Made by a program: the position numbers and the translations under genes. Shown here one piece after another: positions 43,644 to 53,477 of a stretch of DNA of 64,000 nucleotides. Position 1 is the stretch's first letter, and each line of letters opens with the position of its first letter. This DNA is from Tenrec ecaudatus (lineage: Eukaryota; Chordata; Mammalia; Afrosoricida; Tenrecidae): the NCBI RefSeq assembly GCF_050624435.1, contig NC_134546.1, positions 15,151,001 to 15,215,000 on the forward strand, written 5' to 3'. Under the pieces are notes generated by a model that was not told the origin of the DNA, ran no database searches, and saw only the letters and a list, made by a program, of their open reading frames with translations.

Positions 43644-44039
43644 TACAAGCATTTGAGTGATGGTGTTGGTGAGGAAGATTACACACACCATAAAACACCA
43701 GAACAAACCAATCTTCCTTGGAAGAGGTCCAGCCTGAATGCTAGCGGTGAGAATGGGGAGGCTTTGTTTTGGTGACTTTGGGCATATTGTCAGGTGGGAT
43801 CAAGCTCTGGGAAAGAACATCATTCTTGATAAAGAAACGGTTAGCACAAAGAGGAAGCTCCTTGGTGAATAACAGCATGGCTGAAACCGTGGTCCAAACA
43901 CAACAACAATTGTCAGGGTGGTGCTGGTCCAGGTATCGTCTTGTTCCAGTGTACAGAAAATAGCCATTAGTAACAGCAAACCTCTAGAATTGGGTTTGAT
44001 TCCTGGCCTATATAGCTCCGTGTAGCCATTACCCATCTG

Positions 44040-44130
44040 TCAGTGGTGGCTAGGAAGAAAGGCATGGTGATCTACTTCCAAGACTCAGCCAGTGACATCC
44101 TATGAGTCACAACGGTCCCTTCCCCCAACA
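44040..44130 (+). mobile_element. AfroSINE fragment, older type
   Basis: 'gtggctaggaagaaaggcat', 'ggtgatctacttccaagact', 'ctatgagtcacaacgg'. Follows the RTE end directly. Confidence 0.6.
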
Positions 44131-44301
44131 GATCCTGAGGGTGGGAGGGGACAGGCAGCATTTCACTGGGTTGTGCTGGGGCTCTGCCCTGAGCAACATC
44201 AACCATCAAGCAAGACGGAGCATGATGTTGGTTTAGAGGTTGTACTCTCACCTGCCAAGATTCAAATGCCAGCTCTGCTCTCATAAGTCATGCAACCTTA
44301 A

Positions 44302-45341
44302 TTTTTTTGTCAGTTTATTGGGGGCTCATACAACTCTTATCACAATCCATACATACATCAATGGTATTAAGCAATTTTATACATTTGCTACCCTCATCAT
44401 TCCCAAAACACTTGCTCTCTCTGTAAGGCCCTGGCATCAGCTCCTCATCCCTCCCCCTCCCCGCTCTCCCCTCATTTATGAACCCTTGATAATTTATAAA
44501 TTATTATTTTGTCTTATCTTACACTATGCGATGTCTCCCTTCATCCACTTTTCTATTGTCCACCCCCCCCCCCAGGGAGGAGGTCATATGTAGTTCCTTA
44601 TAATTGGTTTCCCCTTACCACCCCACCTTCCCTCCACCCTCCTGGTATCACCACTCTCACCACTGGTCCTGAAGGGATCATCCGTCTTGGATTCCCTACA
44701 TTTCCAGTTCCTATCTGTACCAGTGTACATCCTCTGGTCTAGCCAGATTTGTTTTTTTTTTAAACGTTTTATTAGGGGCTCATACAACTCTTATCACAAT
44801 CCATACATATACATACATCGATTGTATAAAGCACATCTGTACATTCTTTGCCCTAATCATTTTCTTTTCTTTTTTTTTCCTTTTCCTTTTTTTTTACATT
44901 TTATTAGGGACTCATACAACTCTTATCACAATCCATACATATACATACATCAATTGTGGTCTAGTCAGATTTGTAAGGTAGAATTGAGATCATGATAGTT
45001 GGGGGGGCCGTGGGGGGTGAGGAAGCATTTAGGAACTAGAGGAAAGTTGTATGTTTCATCATTGCTACACTTCACCCTGACTGGCTCGTCTCCTCCCCGC
45101 GACCTTTCCATAAGGGGATGTTCAGTTGTCTACAGATGGCCTTTGGGTCTCCACTCCGCACTCCCCCTCATTCACAATGATATGATTTTTTTGTTCTTTG
45201 ATGCCTGATACCTCCTCCTTTCGACACCTCATGATCACACAGGCTGGTGTGCTTCTTCCATGGGGGCTTTGTTGCTTCTGAGCTAGATTGTTTAACTTCA
45301 AGTCTTTCAGACCTCAGATGCTATATCTTTTGATAGCCAGG
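44302..45341 (-). mobile_element. Young LINE (L1-like) 3'-UTR element, with nested copies
   Basis: Flanked by a 10-bp duplication 'gcaaccttaa' (44292-44301, 45342-45351). Plus strand: 'cagtttattgggggctcata', 'gcatcagctcctcatccctc', 'ggattccctacatttccagt', 'gatcacacaggctggtgtgc'. It was later hit by two short copies at 44752-44956. Confidence 0.85.
44752..44956 (-). mobile_element. Two short young LINE tails nested in a third
   Basis: Two poly-T-headed tails in a row ('cgttttattaggggctcata' and 'cattttattagggactcata'), each followed by 'atcacaatccatacat'. The pair is flanked by 'tggtctagccagatttg' (44735-44751) and 'tggtctagtcagatttg' (44957-44973), 16 of 17 identical. Confidence 0.85.
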
Positions 45342-45480
45342 GCAACCTTAACTTTTCTATGCCTCAAATCTCTGCCTGGTAACAAGGAATTGACTGTAAT
45401 AATCCCTCCCTCCTCAGGTAGTTCTGCACGTTGCATTCATTAATTCCTGTCACGTGCTTCCAGCAGGGACTGGCAGGTAG

Positions 45481-46244
45481 CAAAATCATAAAAGGACTTT
45501 CTGTTCTAGATTTTCAGAAGGCTACAGTGGGGCCCATTTCCCTTTGGATTAACTCCATCTTGAGCCCCCCATAGATTTAGCCTCCATTGGGTTCGTTGGT
45601 CCATTGAGTCCTGATCGTTGACCTGCAACTTGAAATGCTTTGCTCTCCAGCAGAATGTGTCTGCAAACGAATGACCAGTCCTCTAGGCAGCCCAGGAGGG
45701 GCAGCTGCTGCTCCTTCAGGGACCTGCCAAGGTGTGCCCATAATGGACATTGGGGCACTAGAGTCACATAGCTACACCCCAACTACCTTGGTTGGAAGGT
45801 CCTACACCCACTTTGTAGACTTTTCTCATCTGTCATTGCGTACGCATCCTGATCTTATTCGTGCTGCTACGGGAGTCCAACCTGCAGCTATGATGAATTG
45901 ATCTGCCACCAATCAAGGTTGTGTGGCTATTTCCTTTGTTTCCTATGTCCTCTTTAAGTGGCCACATGACTGGGATCCCTTGACCCCATTGTGGCCTTAT
46001 GATGAGGGTGTCTCTCATATGGATGATTTGTCTTTGTCTTTGTCCTGTTTAAGATTTGCTAAATGTGTCTCTATTTAGACGGAGCGGGGGCGGGGGAAGG
46101 TTGCTATATTAGAACCAATTTGACGACAGTGAACAACGACAAGAACAAGGAAGAGGTTAGAAGCGACTCTAACCATCTGATGTGGCAATGGGGTCTGGAC
46201 AGCAGAAGAGCACTTGATGAAACTCTGCTAAGAGAAGACCTAAC
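45481..46244. other. Gene-free stretch
   Basis: Not identified. 46112-46150 ('aatttgacgacagtgaacaa', 'cgacaagaac') looks like a worn RTE/AfroSINE tail. Confidence 0.35.
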
Positions 46245-46390
46245 TCAAACTCACACCAGAGTCAATTCTAACCCATAATGACCCTGTAGGACAGCTAGGA
46301 GTGCCCCTGTGGGCTTCTGAGCCTGTCAGTCCAGGAGTGGAAAGCTTCATCCTTCCCCTGCAGATGGTAGGCTGGTGGGTTTGATCTGCT
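46245..46390 (-). mobile_element. AfroSINE, antisense (left half of inverted pair)
   Basis: 'caattctaacccataatgac', 'aggacagctaggagtgcccc', 'gtgggtttgatctgctgtga'. Confidence 0.75.
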
Positions 46391-46520
46391 GTGATCCACA
46401 TGATCTGCAGTTAGAAACAGCCAGCAGCTCCTCAGGAGAAAGACTGGGCTTTCTACTTCCATAAACAGCCTCAGAACCTCACAGGGAGTTGCAATGAGTC
46501 AGCATTGACCCTATGACAGA
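46391..46520 (+). mobile_element. AfroSINE, sense (right half of inverted pair)
   Basis: 'gatccacatgatctgcagtt', 'gagaaagactgggctttcta', 'gcaatgagtcagcattgacc'. Joins the antisense copy head to head without a spacer. Confidence 0.75.
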
Positions 46521-46769
46521 GAGTATATCACCAAACATGCGCAAAGCAACACGACGCCAGAGCTCCCTCAGAACAGGAATTACCTCTGCGGGACCCGGAA
46601 ACAGAATGCCAATTTCCAGAAGATTCTGAGGAGAGAAGCCTAAATGATATCACTGATTTGCCATTCCCTCTACTGACCACTAGGTGCTGCTAAGGAGAGG
46701 AAACGGTGTGGCAGCTCCCAATGGAGTCATCAGGGCTAAGGCTCAGCTGCTTTACAAATTGAGAGACCT

Positions 46770-46860
46770 CCTTTCTAGGAAGAGGTTTGTACCTCTGCTC
46801 CCGGTGCGGGGCCCGGCACACAGTAAGCACTCAAGACATATTTCTTGAAAGGAGTTAGTC
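46770..46860 (+). mobile_element. MIR/L2-like 3' end, sense
   Basis: 'cggcacacagtaagcactca' followed by 'agacatatttcttgaaagg'. Confidence 0.55.
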
Positions 46861-47295
46861 AGAATGCAGGGTGTGCTTTCACACTACATAGCTAGTTAGT
46901 TCTCAGAGTTGGGTCTGCCTCATGGTGATGTGTAAGCACCCTTCCCCACCAAATAATAAAAAGACAAGTCCACGTAAGGAGTCTTTAAGTCCTCTGGTTA
47001 TCCTAGGGAAAATCATTCTCTTAAACTCAAGGAGGTATAGTTAGCCATGGAATCAGACGTGGTTGGCTTGCCTTGGTAGCTCTAGGAACTGCTTCCAGTA
47101 CTTTTGCTAATGATTCCTGTTTGCATATAAATGTGGAAAATGATCCCTGTATTGGTTTTCATTTTGCCCAAATGCCATCAATGGTTGATTGCCCTCCCCG
47201 AGCCCCCAATATTTCCTAATAATTTTGTAACTAACTTTGTGCAATGGAAAATTGATGGCCAGGCATATATCATTCTCTAGAATCACGATTGGCAT

Positions 47296-47500
47296 AAAGG
47301 CATCCTAGTGGCATGGCGGTTAAAGTGCTCAGCTTCTTTCAGAAAGATCAGTGGTTCAGCCCTCCAGCCATCCCGTAGAATAAAAGTACGGCAGTCTGCT
47401 TTCAATGAGATTCATCACATTGGAAATCCTATGGGGCAGTTCTCCTCTGTCCTACAGGGCCTCTCTGAGTTGGAATGGAGTTATTTGGGGATGGGGTCGG
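47296..47500 (+). mobile_element. AfroSINE, sense
   Basis: 'ggcatcctagtggcatggcg', 'agcttctttcagaaagatca', 'gaaatcctatggggcagttc', 'tctgagttggaatggagtta'. Confidence 0.8.
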
Positions 47501-47559
47501 TTGATGTTAGCAAAATGTCCCTGTGCAGTCCTAACATTTCATGTTCAGCTGCTAAACAA

Positions 47560-47712
47560 AATAGTGGTGGCTTGAACTTGAACCCACACATCACTACCGT
47601 GAAGGAAAGGCCCGGTGATCTGTATTGGTAAAAATGATAGCCAAGTCCACGGAGGTGTTTTACTCTGTCTTACCCTGTGTCATCGTCCGCTCGATGGCCA
47701 GGGTTTGATTTG
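47560..47712 (+). mobile_element. AfroSINE, older type, sense
   Basis: 'gaacttgaacccacacatca', 'gaaaggcccggtgatctgta', 'ccgctcgatggccagggttt'. Confidence 0.6.
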
Positions 47713-48199
47713 GGTGATGTTATCACAGAATAAAAACTGAGAATTAGGGTAGAGATAACACCGGGAGCAAGGAGGAAAGTGAATCAGTAAGTTTTCAGTT
47801 AACTCCCAAACAGGGCCCCCTAACCTTCAGATAACTTAAGGGACACATGTTGATTTTGCCTGCCTGAGAACCTTCCTTTTTTACTGATAACAACACCTTG
47901 CTGGCTGGACTACCCCTCCTCTACTGGTCACTGATCTAATAGGGTGGTCAGTTCAGCTGCTGCACCCTCTGTATACAATAAGCCAAGTGAGGCCAGTCGG
48001 TCACCCAGGCTTGGCGACCGCTGTAGACCTGAACGCCATTCTCCCATCTTAGTGTCCCAAAGACACACTGTCCCCTAGCTCAAGGAGAGACTGCCCCCTA
48101 ACTCGTACTTCCTGAAACTCTACAGCTGCTTAGGTCCATCCAGGTTCCGATACCTGGATCTTCATCTTCTCTCCATACCTATGAGCCACCTCTTCCAGT
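47713..48199. other. Gene-free stretch
   Basis: No recognised repeat or gene; possibly an old LTR. Confidence 0.35.
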
Positions 48200-48378
48200 T
48201 AATTCTCATTGTGGCTACTAACCTCAAGGTCAGCAGTCTGAAACCAGCCACTCCCCCAGAAAAAGACGAGACTTTCCCCTCTGGTCAAGAATCAGTCTCA
48301 GAAACCCACAGGGGCAGTTTTACATTGCCCTGTAGGGTCACTATGAGTCAGCATCATCTCGATGGTGGTGAGTTTTTT
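48200..48378 (+). mobile_element. AfroSINE, sense, head-truncated
   Basis: 'gtggctactaacctcaaggt', 'cagtctcagaaacccacagg', 'ggtcactatgagtcagcatc', 'atctcgatggtggtgag'. Confidence 0.85.
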
Positions 48379-48569
48379 GAGTTTATATTAGCCAGAGGTG
48401 GGTTTTTTTTGCAACCAAAGAACCCTCTTCTGTATAATGAGGAAAAGAAGAAATAGAAAGCCTGGTTCTGTGATTATGTGTGTAACTTGGTGACTTTACG
48501 ATCATTGGCAAGGATCAGCCATAGCTCGGGTACTAGAGAGCTGCCTTGAAGATGAGGAAGAGTCAACAG

Positions 48570-49750
48570 TTATGGTTAGTTACTATGATCAGACATGTTT
48601 CTAAACACATACAGGCATTATCCCAATCGATCTTCAGGAGAGCTTCACACCACAGGAATTTCTTTTAAACATTTTATTAGGGACTCCTACAACTCTTATC
48701 ACAATCCATACATACATCAATTGTGTAAAGCACATCTGTATATTCTTTGCCCTCATCATTCTCAAAACATTTGTTCTCCACTTAAGCCCTTTGCATCAAG
48801 TCCTCTTTTTTCCCCTCCCTCCCCGTCCCCCACTCCCTCATGAGCCCTTGATAATTTATAAATTATTATTTTGTCATATCTTGCCCTATCCGGCGTCTCC
48901 CTTCACCCCTTTTTCTGTTGTCTGTCCCCCACGGAGGAGGTCACATGTAGATCCTTGTAATTGGTTCCCTCTTTCCAACCCACTCACCTTCTACCCTCCC
49001 AGTATCACCCCTCACACCCCTGGTCCTGAAGGTATCATCCACCCTGGATTCCCTGTGCCTCCAGCTCCTATCTGCACAAGTGTACAACCTCTGCTCTATC
49101 CAGACTTGCAAGGTAGAATTCGAATCATGATAGTTGGGGTGGGGGGAGGAAGCATTTATGAATTGGAGGAAAGCTGTATTCTTCATTGGTGCTACATCAC
49201 ACCCTGATTGACTCATCTCCTCCCCTAGACCCCTGTCCCTCTGCGAGGGGATCTCCAGTGGCCGACAAATGGGCTTTGAATCTCCACTCTGCACTTACCC
49301 CTTCATTCACTATGGTAAGATTTTTTTTTTTCTGATGATGTCCTATACCTGATCCCTTCAATACCTCGTGATCACACAGGATGGTGTGCTTCTTCCATGT
49401 GGGCTTTGTTGCTTCTGAGCTAGATGGCCGCTTGTTTACCTTCAAGCCTTTAAGACCCCAGACACTATCTCTTTTGATAGCCGGGCACTATCAGCTTTCT
49501 TCGCTACATTTGCTTATGCACCCGTTTATCTTCAGTGATCATATCATGGAGGTGTGCACCCAATGATATGATTTTTTGTTCTTTGATGTCTGATAACTGA
49601 TCCCTTCAGAACCACATGATCACATAGGCTGATGTGTTCTTCACCACAGGAATTTTTAGCCCTGTTCTACAAATGGGAAAATTGAGGTCATGAATGATGG
49701 AAAAAAATCTATCCATCTTCACACAGCCAGGTGAATGCCTCTCAGTTTGT
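48570..49750 (-). mobile_element. MIR, antisense, split by a LINE tail
   Basis: 'aggcattatcccaatcgatc' before the insertion and 'gccctgttctacaaatggga', 'aaattgaggtcatgaatgat', 'catcttcacacagccaggtg' after it. Confidence 0.7.
48662..49641 (-). mobile_element. Young LINE (L1-like) 3'-UTR element, 980 bp
   Basis: Perfect 14-bp target-site duplication 'caccacaggaattt' (48648-48661, 49642-49655). Plus strand begins 'cttttaaacattttattagg'. Near its far end the block 'atgatttttt' plus 'gttctttgatg', 'atcacacagg' occurs twice (49320-49390 and 49565-49640), so part of the UTR is duplicated within the element. The 138-codon ORF at 48791-49207 is an antisense artefact. Confidence 0.88.
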
Positions 49751-50279
49751 TTTGTAGCATGTTGGCTTTCCAGAATGATAACAGGAATTGTCTTTGGAAT
49801 GATATTTCTGAAATAAATAGTAGGAATCTTTTCTGAAATCGATGATAGGCATCTTTTCAGAAGGATAAGAGGAAAATGAGAAAGGGTCCTGGTGGTCAGA
49901 TAACTTTGGGAAACACAGGATTAAGATCACCACAGGCCCCTCCACTGTAGTCCTTCTGGGAAGAAGAGTCTTTACTGTTGTTAAAGGCATGGGGCATTCC
50001 CAAGATAGTTCTACAGTGTCTGGTTTCTGAAACTTGCTTGGCTGCAAACATCTTCTAATAAGCATTGCGGGGACTCCATAAGGCCCTCACGGGATGGGAA
50101 GAAACAAGCCCTGCAGGCAGTCGCTCCCTGCTCTTCTGGTTCCGGCTGTGCCCTTCTTCTCTTTCCCTCTGGGCGGGAGTTTTTCTGTCAGGGGAAGCCA
50201 GCCCCTAACACATCATTATGGGTCCAGTAGGCTCAATTGTACAGCGATAATAATTAAAGATCATAGTAAAGTTTAGAGA
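49751..50279. other. Gene-free stretch
   Basis: Apparently single-copy, no gene recognised. Confidence 0.4.
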
Positions 50280-50780
50280 GCATGAGAGATAGAAGAGAAG
50301 TATTGAAATGGAGCCAGACACAATTCATGGTAGCATGCTCACCTCAGCCCCACTTGGTGGTCCACGTGGAGGGAGAGAGAGAATCTTTAATGCTAGCCCA
50401 GGCTTTTATCCACTGGGGACATGCAAGCCCCTAATTATAGGTGAAGACATATGTCACAGGAAGGGATTGTGCTATAGCTAATACAGTAATGTGAGGGGGT
50501 GATCTAGGGGTATCCACGCAATAGGAAGAGGAGGGATTAGGGGTATACATGTGGCAAGATGGGCAGATCCTAGATTTAGGATCCTAGATTTAGGATGGCA
50601 GCCTAACTTTGGATGTCACAGATCCCGGTTGGCCTGTTCCCTGCCTCAACTGATAGAGACTATTAATCCATTGTCCCCAGCAGCAGGGAGCAGGCCCACC
50701 CCTGTGGTGTGGGGAGACAGCAGTGTGTCAGGGACTGCCTTCAAGGAAGATGCCTGTGAGCATCTGACCTCCCCCATAGT
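50280..50780 (-). mobile_element. Unassigned ERV-like solo LTR, minus strand
   Basis: Same landmarks as 13205-13900: 'gcatgctcacctcagcccc', 'gggagagagagaatctt', 'cccctaattataggtgaaga', 'gatggcagcctaactttgga'. Minus-strand TATA-like 'gataaaagcctgg'. Contains a 14-bp exact tandem pair 'cctagatttaggat' (50569-50582, 50583-50596). The right end is uncertain. Confidence 0.5.
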
Positions 50781-50942
50781 TTTCCTAAGACAGTCATGAA
50801 ATTATATGAGAATATGTAAAAGAACACATTTATTAAACCTTTATTAAACAGAAGTGTCAAAATATAAAGCCATTGGTCCTCCACATATTCTCCCTCTGGT
50901 CTACACACATCTGAAGGTGGTGTTTCCATCTTGCTACTCTGA

Positions 50943-51302
50943 GGAGCTCTGGTGGCATTGCGGGTTAAACACGGAGCTGCTAACCACTAGGTCAGTGGTT
51001 CAAACCCACCAGCTGCTCCCAGGCAGAAAGACGAGGCTTGTCTATTCTTGCAAGAAGCCCTGGTTGCGTAGTGGTTATGGGTTGGGCTGTGATCTGCATG
51101 GTTGGCAGTTTGAAACCACCAGAAGCTCTGAGGGAGAAAGACTGTCTTGGAAACCCGCAGGGGGTCAGGATGAGTCAGCATTGACTCAATGGTGTGAGAG
51201 AGAGTTTTACTCTCATAAAGATGTAAAGTCTCAGAAACCCAAAGGGGCAGTTCTAGTCTGGCCTTTAGTGTTACTATGAGACAGATTGGTTCCAGGGCAG
51301 TG
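50943..51302 (+). mobile_element. AfroSINE, sense, interrupted by another AfroSINE
   Basis: Head 'ggagctctggtggcattgcg' to 'aaagacgaggcttgtctatt' (about 51048); resumes at 51205 'tttactctcataaagatgta', ending 'actatgagacagattggttc'. Confidence 0.85.
51053..51204 (+). mobile_element. AfroSINE inside AfroSINE, sense, shorter type
   Basis: 'agaagccctggttgcgtagt', 'cagtttgaaaccaccagaag', 'tcttggaaacccgcaggggg', 'gagtcagcattgactcaatg'. It lacks most of the 'gaggctttctactcc' block. Confidence 0.85.
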
Positions 51303-51860
51303 ACTCCCCTGAAGACTTCTGCTCTGATTTACAGCACGTCATAATGACAGTCTGGGCATCCTCGGAGGACTTATATTGTTTTCTGTCTCAATGTTCTTTG
51401 AATTTGGGGAACCAAACAACAATCTGAAGGAGCAAGATCAGGGCTGTGGGCTGAAGGTTTCCCACGAGACTCTCCTAGACTGGCCTTTGGTGCCCTTGAA
51501 GGACATCAGGTGCATTTTTGCAATGGACTTTTTCCTGATCAGTTTCATTTTCAATTTTCATAAAACTACTTCCTAATAAGTCCTTGGGATCCTCCTGCAT
51601 CTTTTGAGGAAAATCAATCGAGCTGACCCTTCAGGGAGTCCATGAAACAGGTGCAATCACCTTCTGAGCTGACCTCTTAACCTTGAATTGAACTGGCCCA
51701 ATGCATGTCCTTGGAAACCACTGTTGTGATTGGACCTTTTTTGTCATCCCACTAAGACAAATGTATTGCTGGGAAAATTTGCTGGCTGCCATCCATTGAT
51801 TGCAGAGATATGTTCAAACACATCTTGTCTGGAATGTACCTCTGCATATATGAACTAAAA

Positions 51861-52284
51861 TAGGAATAGTGATACTTTTGGACTTGGCCACAGATCTTCC
51901 TCTCTGACTAAAAGATGCAATGGTACAGGCTGAAGACCACCTCGTGTGGTTCCCGGCACAGGTAAGTCAGTCCCCTCGCAGGGGTTACCTTTTTTCTGGA
52001 CTTCTCATCATTTTATTTTTAGTTCATTATGTTTTATATTAATAATCACATGCAAATAGAATTTTGCTGAATATAATTTAAAACTGGCTGTATCCATACA
52101 ACCACAGGCAGCTGCCAGAAATTCAAGCCAGTTTCGTAAGAGGAGAGCGGTCCTTGTTGCTGTCAGATGGAACTAGGCCGGAAGCAGAACATACCAGACA
52201 GATGTTTCCTTTTTATATTTAAATGTTCTCATTCATATACTACACTGTGTGTCACATCACACATTATATGATAACAGTGTGCAA
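51861..52284. other. Gene-free stretch upstream of PLEK
   Basis: No recognised element apart from AT-rich sequence at 52010-52090. Confidence 0.4.
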
Positions 52285-52545
52285 AAAAGGGCCCCAAGCC
52301 CTGATTGTGCTCTTGCGGGACCTGCACGTAGACACGAGGCCATTGTTTGATAGGAACAAGGGACTACTGCCTGGTTGAAAATCAAGACACGTGTGTGGCA
52401 GAGGTATATCCTTTCACCGTACATATTCTTTATGCACGCTGAGCCAATAACCCAAGGAAGGAGATGAAATGTATAAGCACCCCCACTACGATTGGAGGAA
52501 GGCTTGGTAACAATCTGCCATATACCGATGCTTGGCCAAAGAGTT
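52285..52545 (+). mobile_element. RTE LINE reverse-transcriptase fragment, sense
   Basis: 'acgaggccattgtttgatag', 'gaacaagggactactgcctg', 'atatcctttcaccgtacata', 'ttctttatgcacgctgagcc', 'ttggaggaaggcttggtaac'. It ends about 420 bp upstream of the PLEK start codon. Confidence 0.8.
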
Positions 52546-52968
52546 GGCATTTTTTGATCAAGCGTCCCCAGGATCTAAGGAACAATTACATCCACCCATG
52601 AGCCCTTTTTGCTCTGCTTCTTCTTCCGTGCACCCGCCGCCCTCCCTCCTCTGGGATTTCTTTAACTTGATGGCCCAAGAGAGTGTCTTTAAGCTGAGTT
52701 ATCCTTCACTATTTACTTTCATGAGCCTCCAGTATGAGCAAAGACTGGACTGTCCGGCTCTGCAGTTCCTGGTTCTGAGCTTCTCCTCGGGGTAGGGGAA
52801 GAGGATGTGATCATGCGCTCACCAGGCCAGGGGAAATTGTGAAAGGGGCCTTGCTCTAGAAAAGGCAACCCACAAGAGCCCTGCCTCCCAGAGGAGGGTG
52901 AGCTCTGAGAAGCCGGCCCTGAGAGTGTTCCCCTCGGCCTGTGGCCTGTCTGCCTCTCCGTGGTCGAC
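52546..52968 (+). promoter_or_regulatory. PLEK: PLEK 5' region (promoter and 5' UTR, limits unknown)
   Basis: Repeat-free stretch between an RTE fragment and the PLEK ATG. Not a CpG island. Purine-rich 'aggggaagaggatg' (52795-52808) and 'cccagaggagggtgag' could hold Ets-type sites, which would fit PLEK's blood-cell expression, but no single motif is decisive. The start site is not visible. Confidence 0.5.
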
Positions 52969-53010
52969 ATGGAGCCAAAGCGAATCCGGGAGGGTTACCT
53001 GGTCAAGAGG
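52969..53010 (+). CDS. PLEK: PLEK (pleckstrin) exon 1, residues 1-14
   Basis: First coding exon of pleckstrin, the main protein kinase C substrate of platelets and leukocytes, with PH-DEP-PH architecture. The ORF reads MEPKRIREGYLVKR and ends in phase 0 at a strong donor 'gtaagt' (AGG|gtaagt). The ATG has G at -3 and G at +4. Human pleckstrin begins MEPKRIREGYLVKK as I remember it, so residue 14 is Arg here. These residues are the first strand of the N-terminal PH domain; Lys13 and residue 14 lie in the basic phosphoinositide-binding patch. Only 14 of 350 residues are in the window, so the call rests on exact N-terminal identity, the correct splice phase and synteny with CNRIP1. Exon 2 (GSVFNTWKPMW in human) was not found up to 64000, so intron 1 exceeds 10.9 kb. 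Confidence 0.95.
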
Positions 53011-53477
53011 GTAAGTCCAAGTGTCCACGGACACCGGGGAGGGGAGGATAGGCATCCAGCACTGCATTTCCTTCCAGCTCATTTTAGAAGCATTTCATAC
53101 CGAATCTAGTGGGTTGAATCAGGAAGGTACCATAGCTTGTAGAGTGGTAGGGGGACAGACTGGGTGCGTTCCACTGAATTCTGTGTCTGAGAGGTGAGCT
53201 CTCTGACTCTGACCCCACACAGAGCCTCATCTGTGGGGCTGCGAGTTCCAGACAAGAAGGCCTAGGAAGTGGGGTGCCAGGAGAAAGGCCATTCTTCACA
53301 AGAGTCACATAGGAACTCGGCCAGAAGACTCTTCCGCTCTCAGGGTTATTTGGAGAGCTTGTGAGTTTCCTATTTCAAGTCCCCACTTCTCTGTCGTGAG
53401 CGGCAGGGGGGTGGGGAGAGAGGAAAGGGATGAAACGTGAGTGGACATAATGATACAATCATTAGAGTTTATTTCTT

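Larger units (their letters stand above)
41430..44036 (+). mobile_element. RTE LINE, longest copy, sense, twice interrupted
   Basis: Reverse-transcriptase-region text runs from 'gatatttacttgcattttat' through 'gtgtggctcatagcaaatta', 'agaggcagtcattcgaatgg', 'caaggttgcgttctttcact' and the degenerate YxDD box region 'gatatgcatatgacataatc' (41815-41834). It resumes at 42844 ('ccttttacttggactcataa'; 'aaggtgtctcctcaaggaat') and again at 43646 ('atttgagtgatggtgttggt'; 'gggatcaagctctgggaaag'), ending near the RTE tail. Insertions: a LINE tail (41987-42831) and a mariner (43093-43643). Frameshifts and stops throughout; not active. Confidence 0.85.
44230..45480 (+). mobile_element. MIR, sense, split by a LINE tail
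   Basis: 'gattcaaatgccagctctgc', 'agtcatgcaaccttaa' (to 44301) continues at 45352 with 'cttttctatgcctcaaatct' and 'ttcattaattcctgtcacgt'. Confidence 0.65.
50800..51860 (-). mobile_element. Second mariner-like transposon remnant
   Basis: Minus-strand translation gives HSPDLAPSD (about 51440-51466), the conserved segment after the catalytic Asp in mariner transposases. Farther 5' it gives RSAQKV followed by a degenerate WD.KG-like segment (about 51630-51690). Plus strand 'gacagtctgggcatcctcgg' and 'ggagcaagatcagggctgtg' are also typical of reversed mariner text. Many stops. Interrupted by two AfroSINEs (50943-51302). Ends not defined. Confidence 0.6.

Noticed and set aside
41430..44036. Active RTE reverse transcriptase
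   Set aside because: The frame is broken many times, the YxDD region is mutated and two insertions split it.
48791..49207. 138-codon ORF
   Set aside because: It is antisense to a young LINE 3' UTR; similar ORFs recur at 42000 and 44500 for the same reason.
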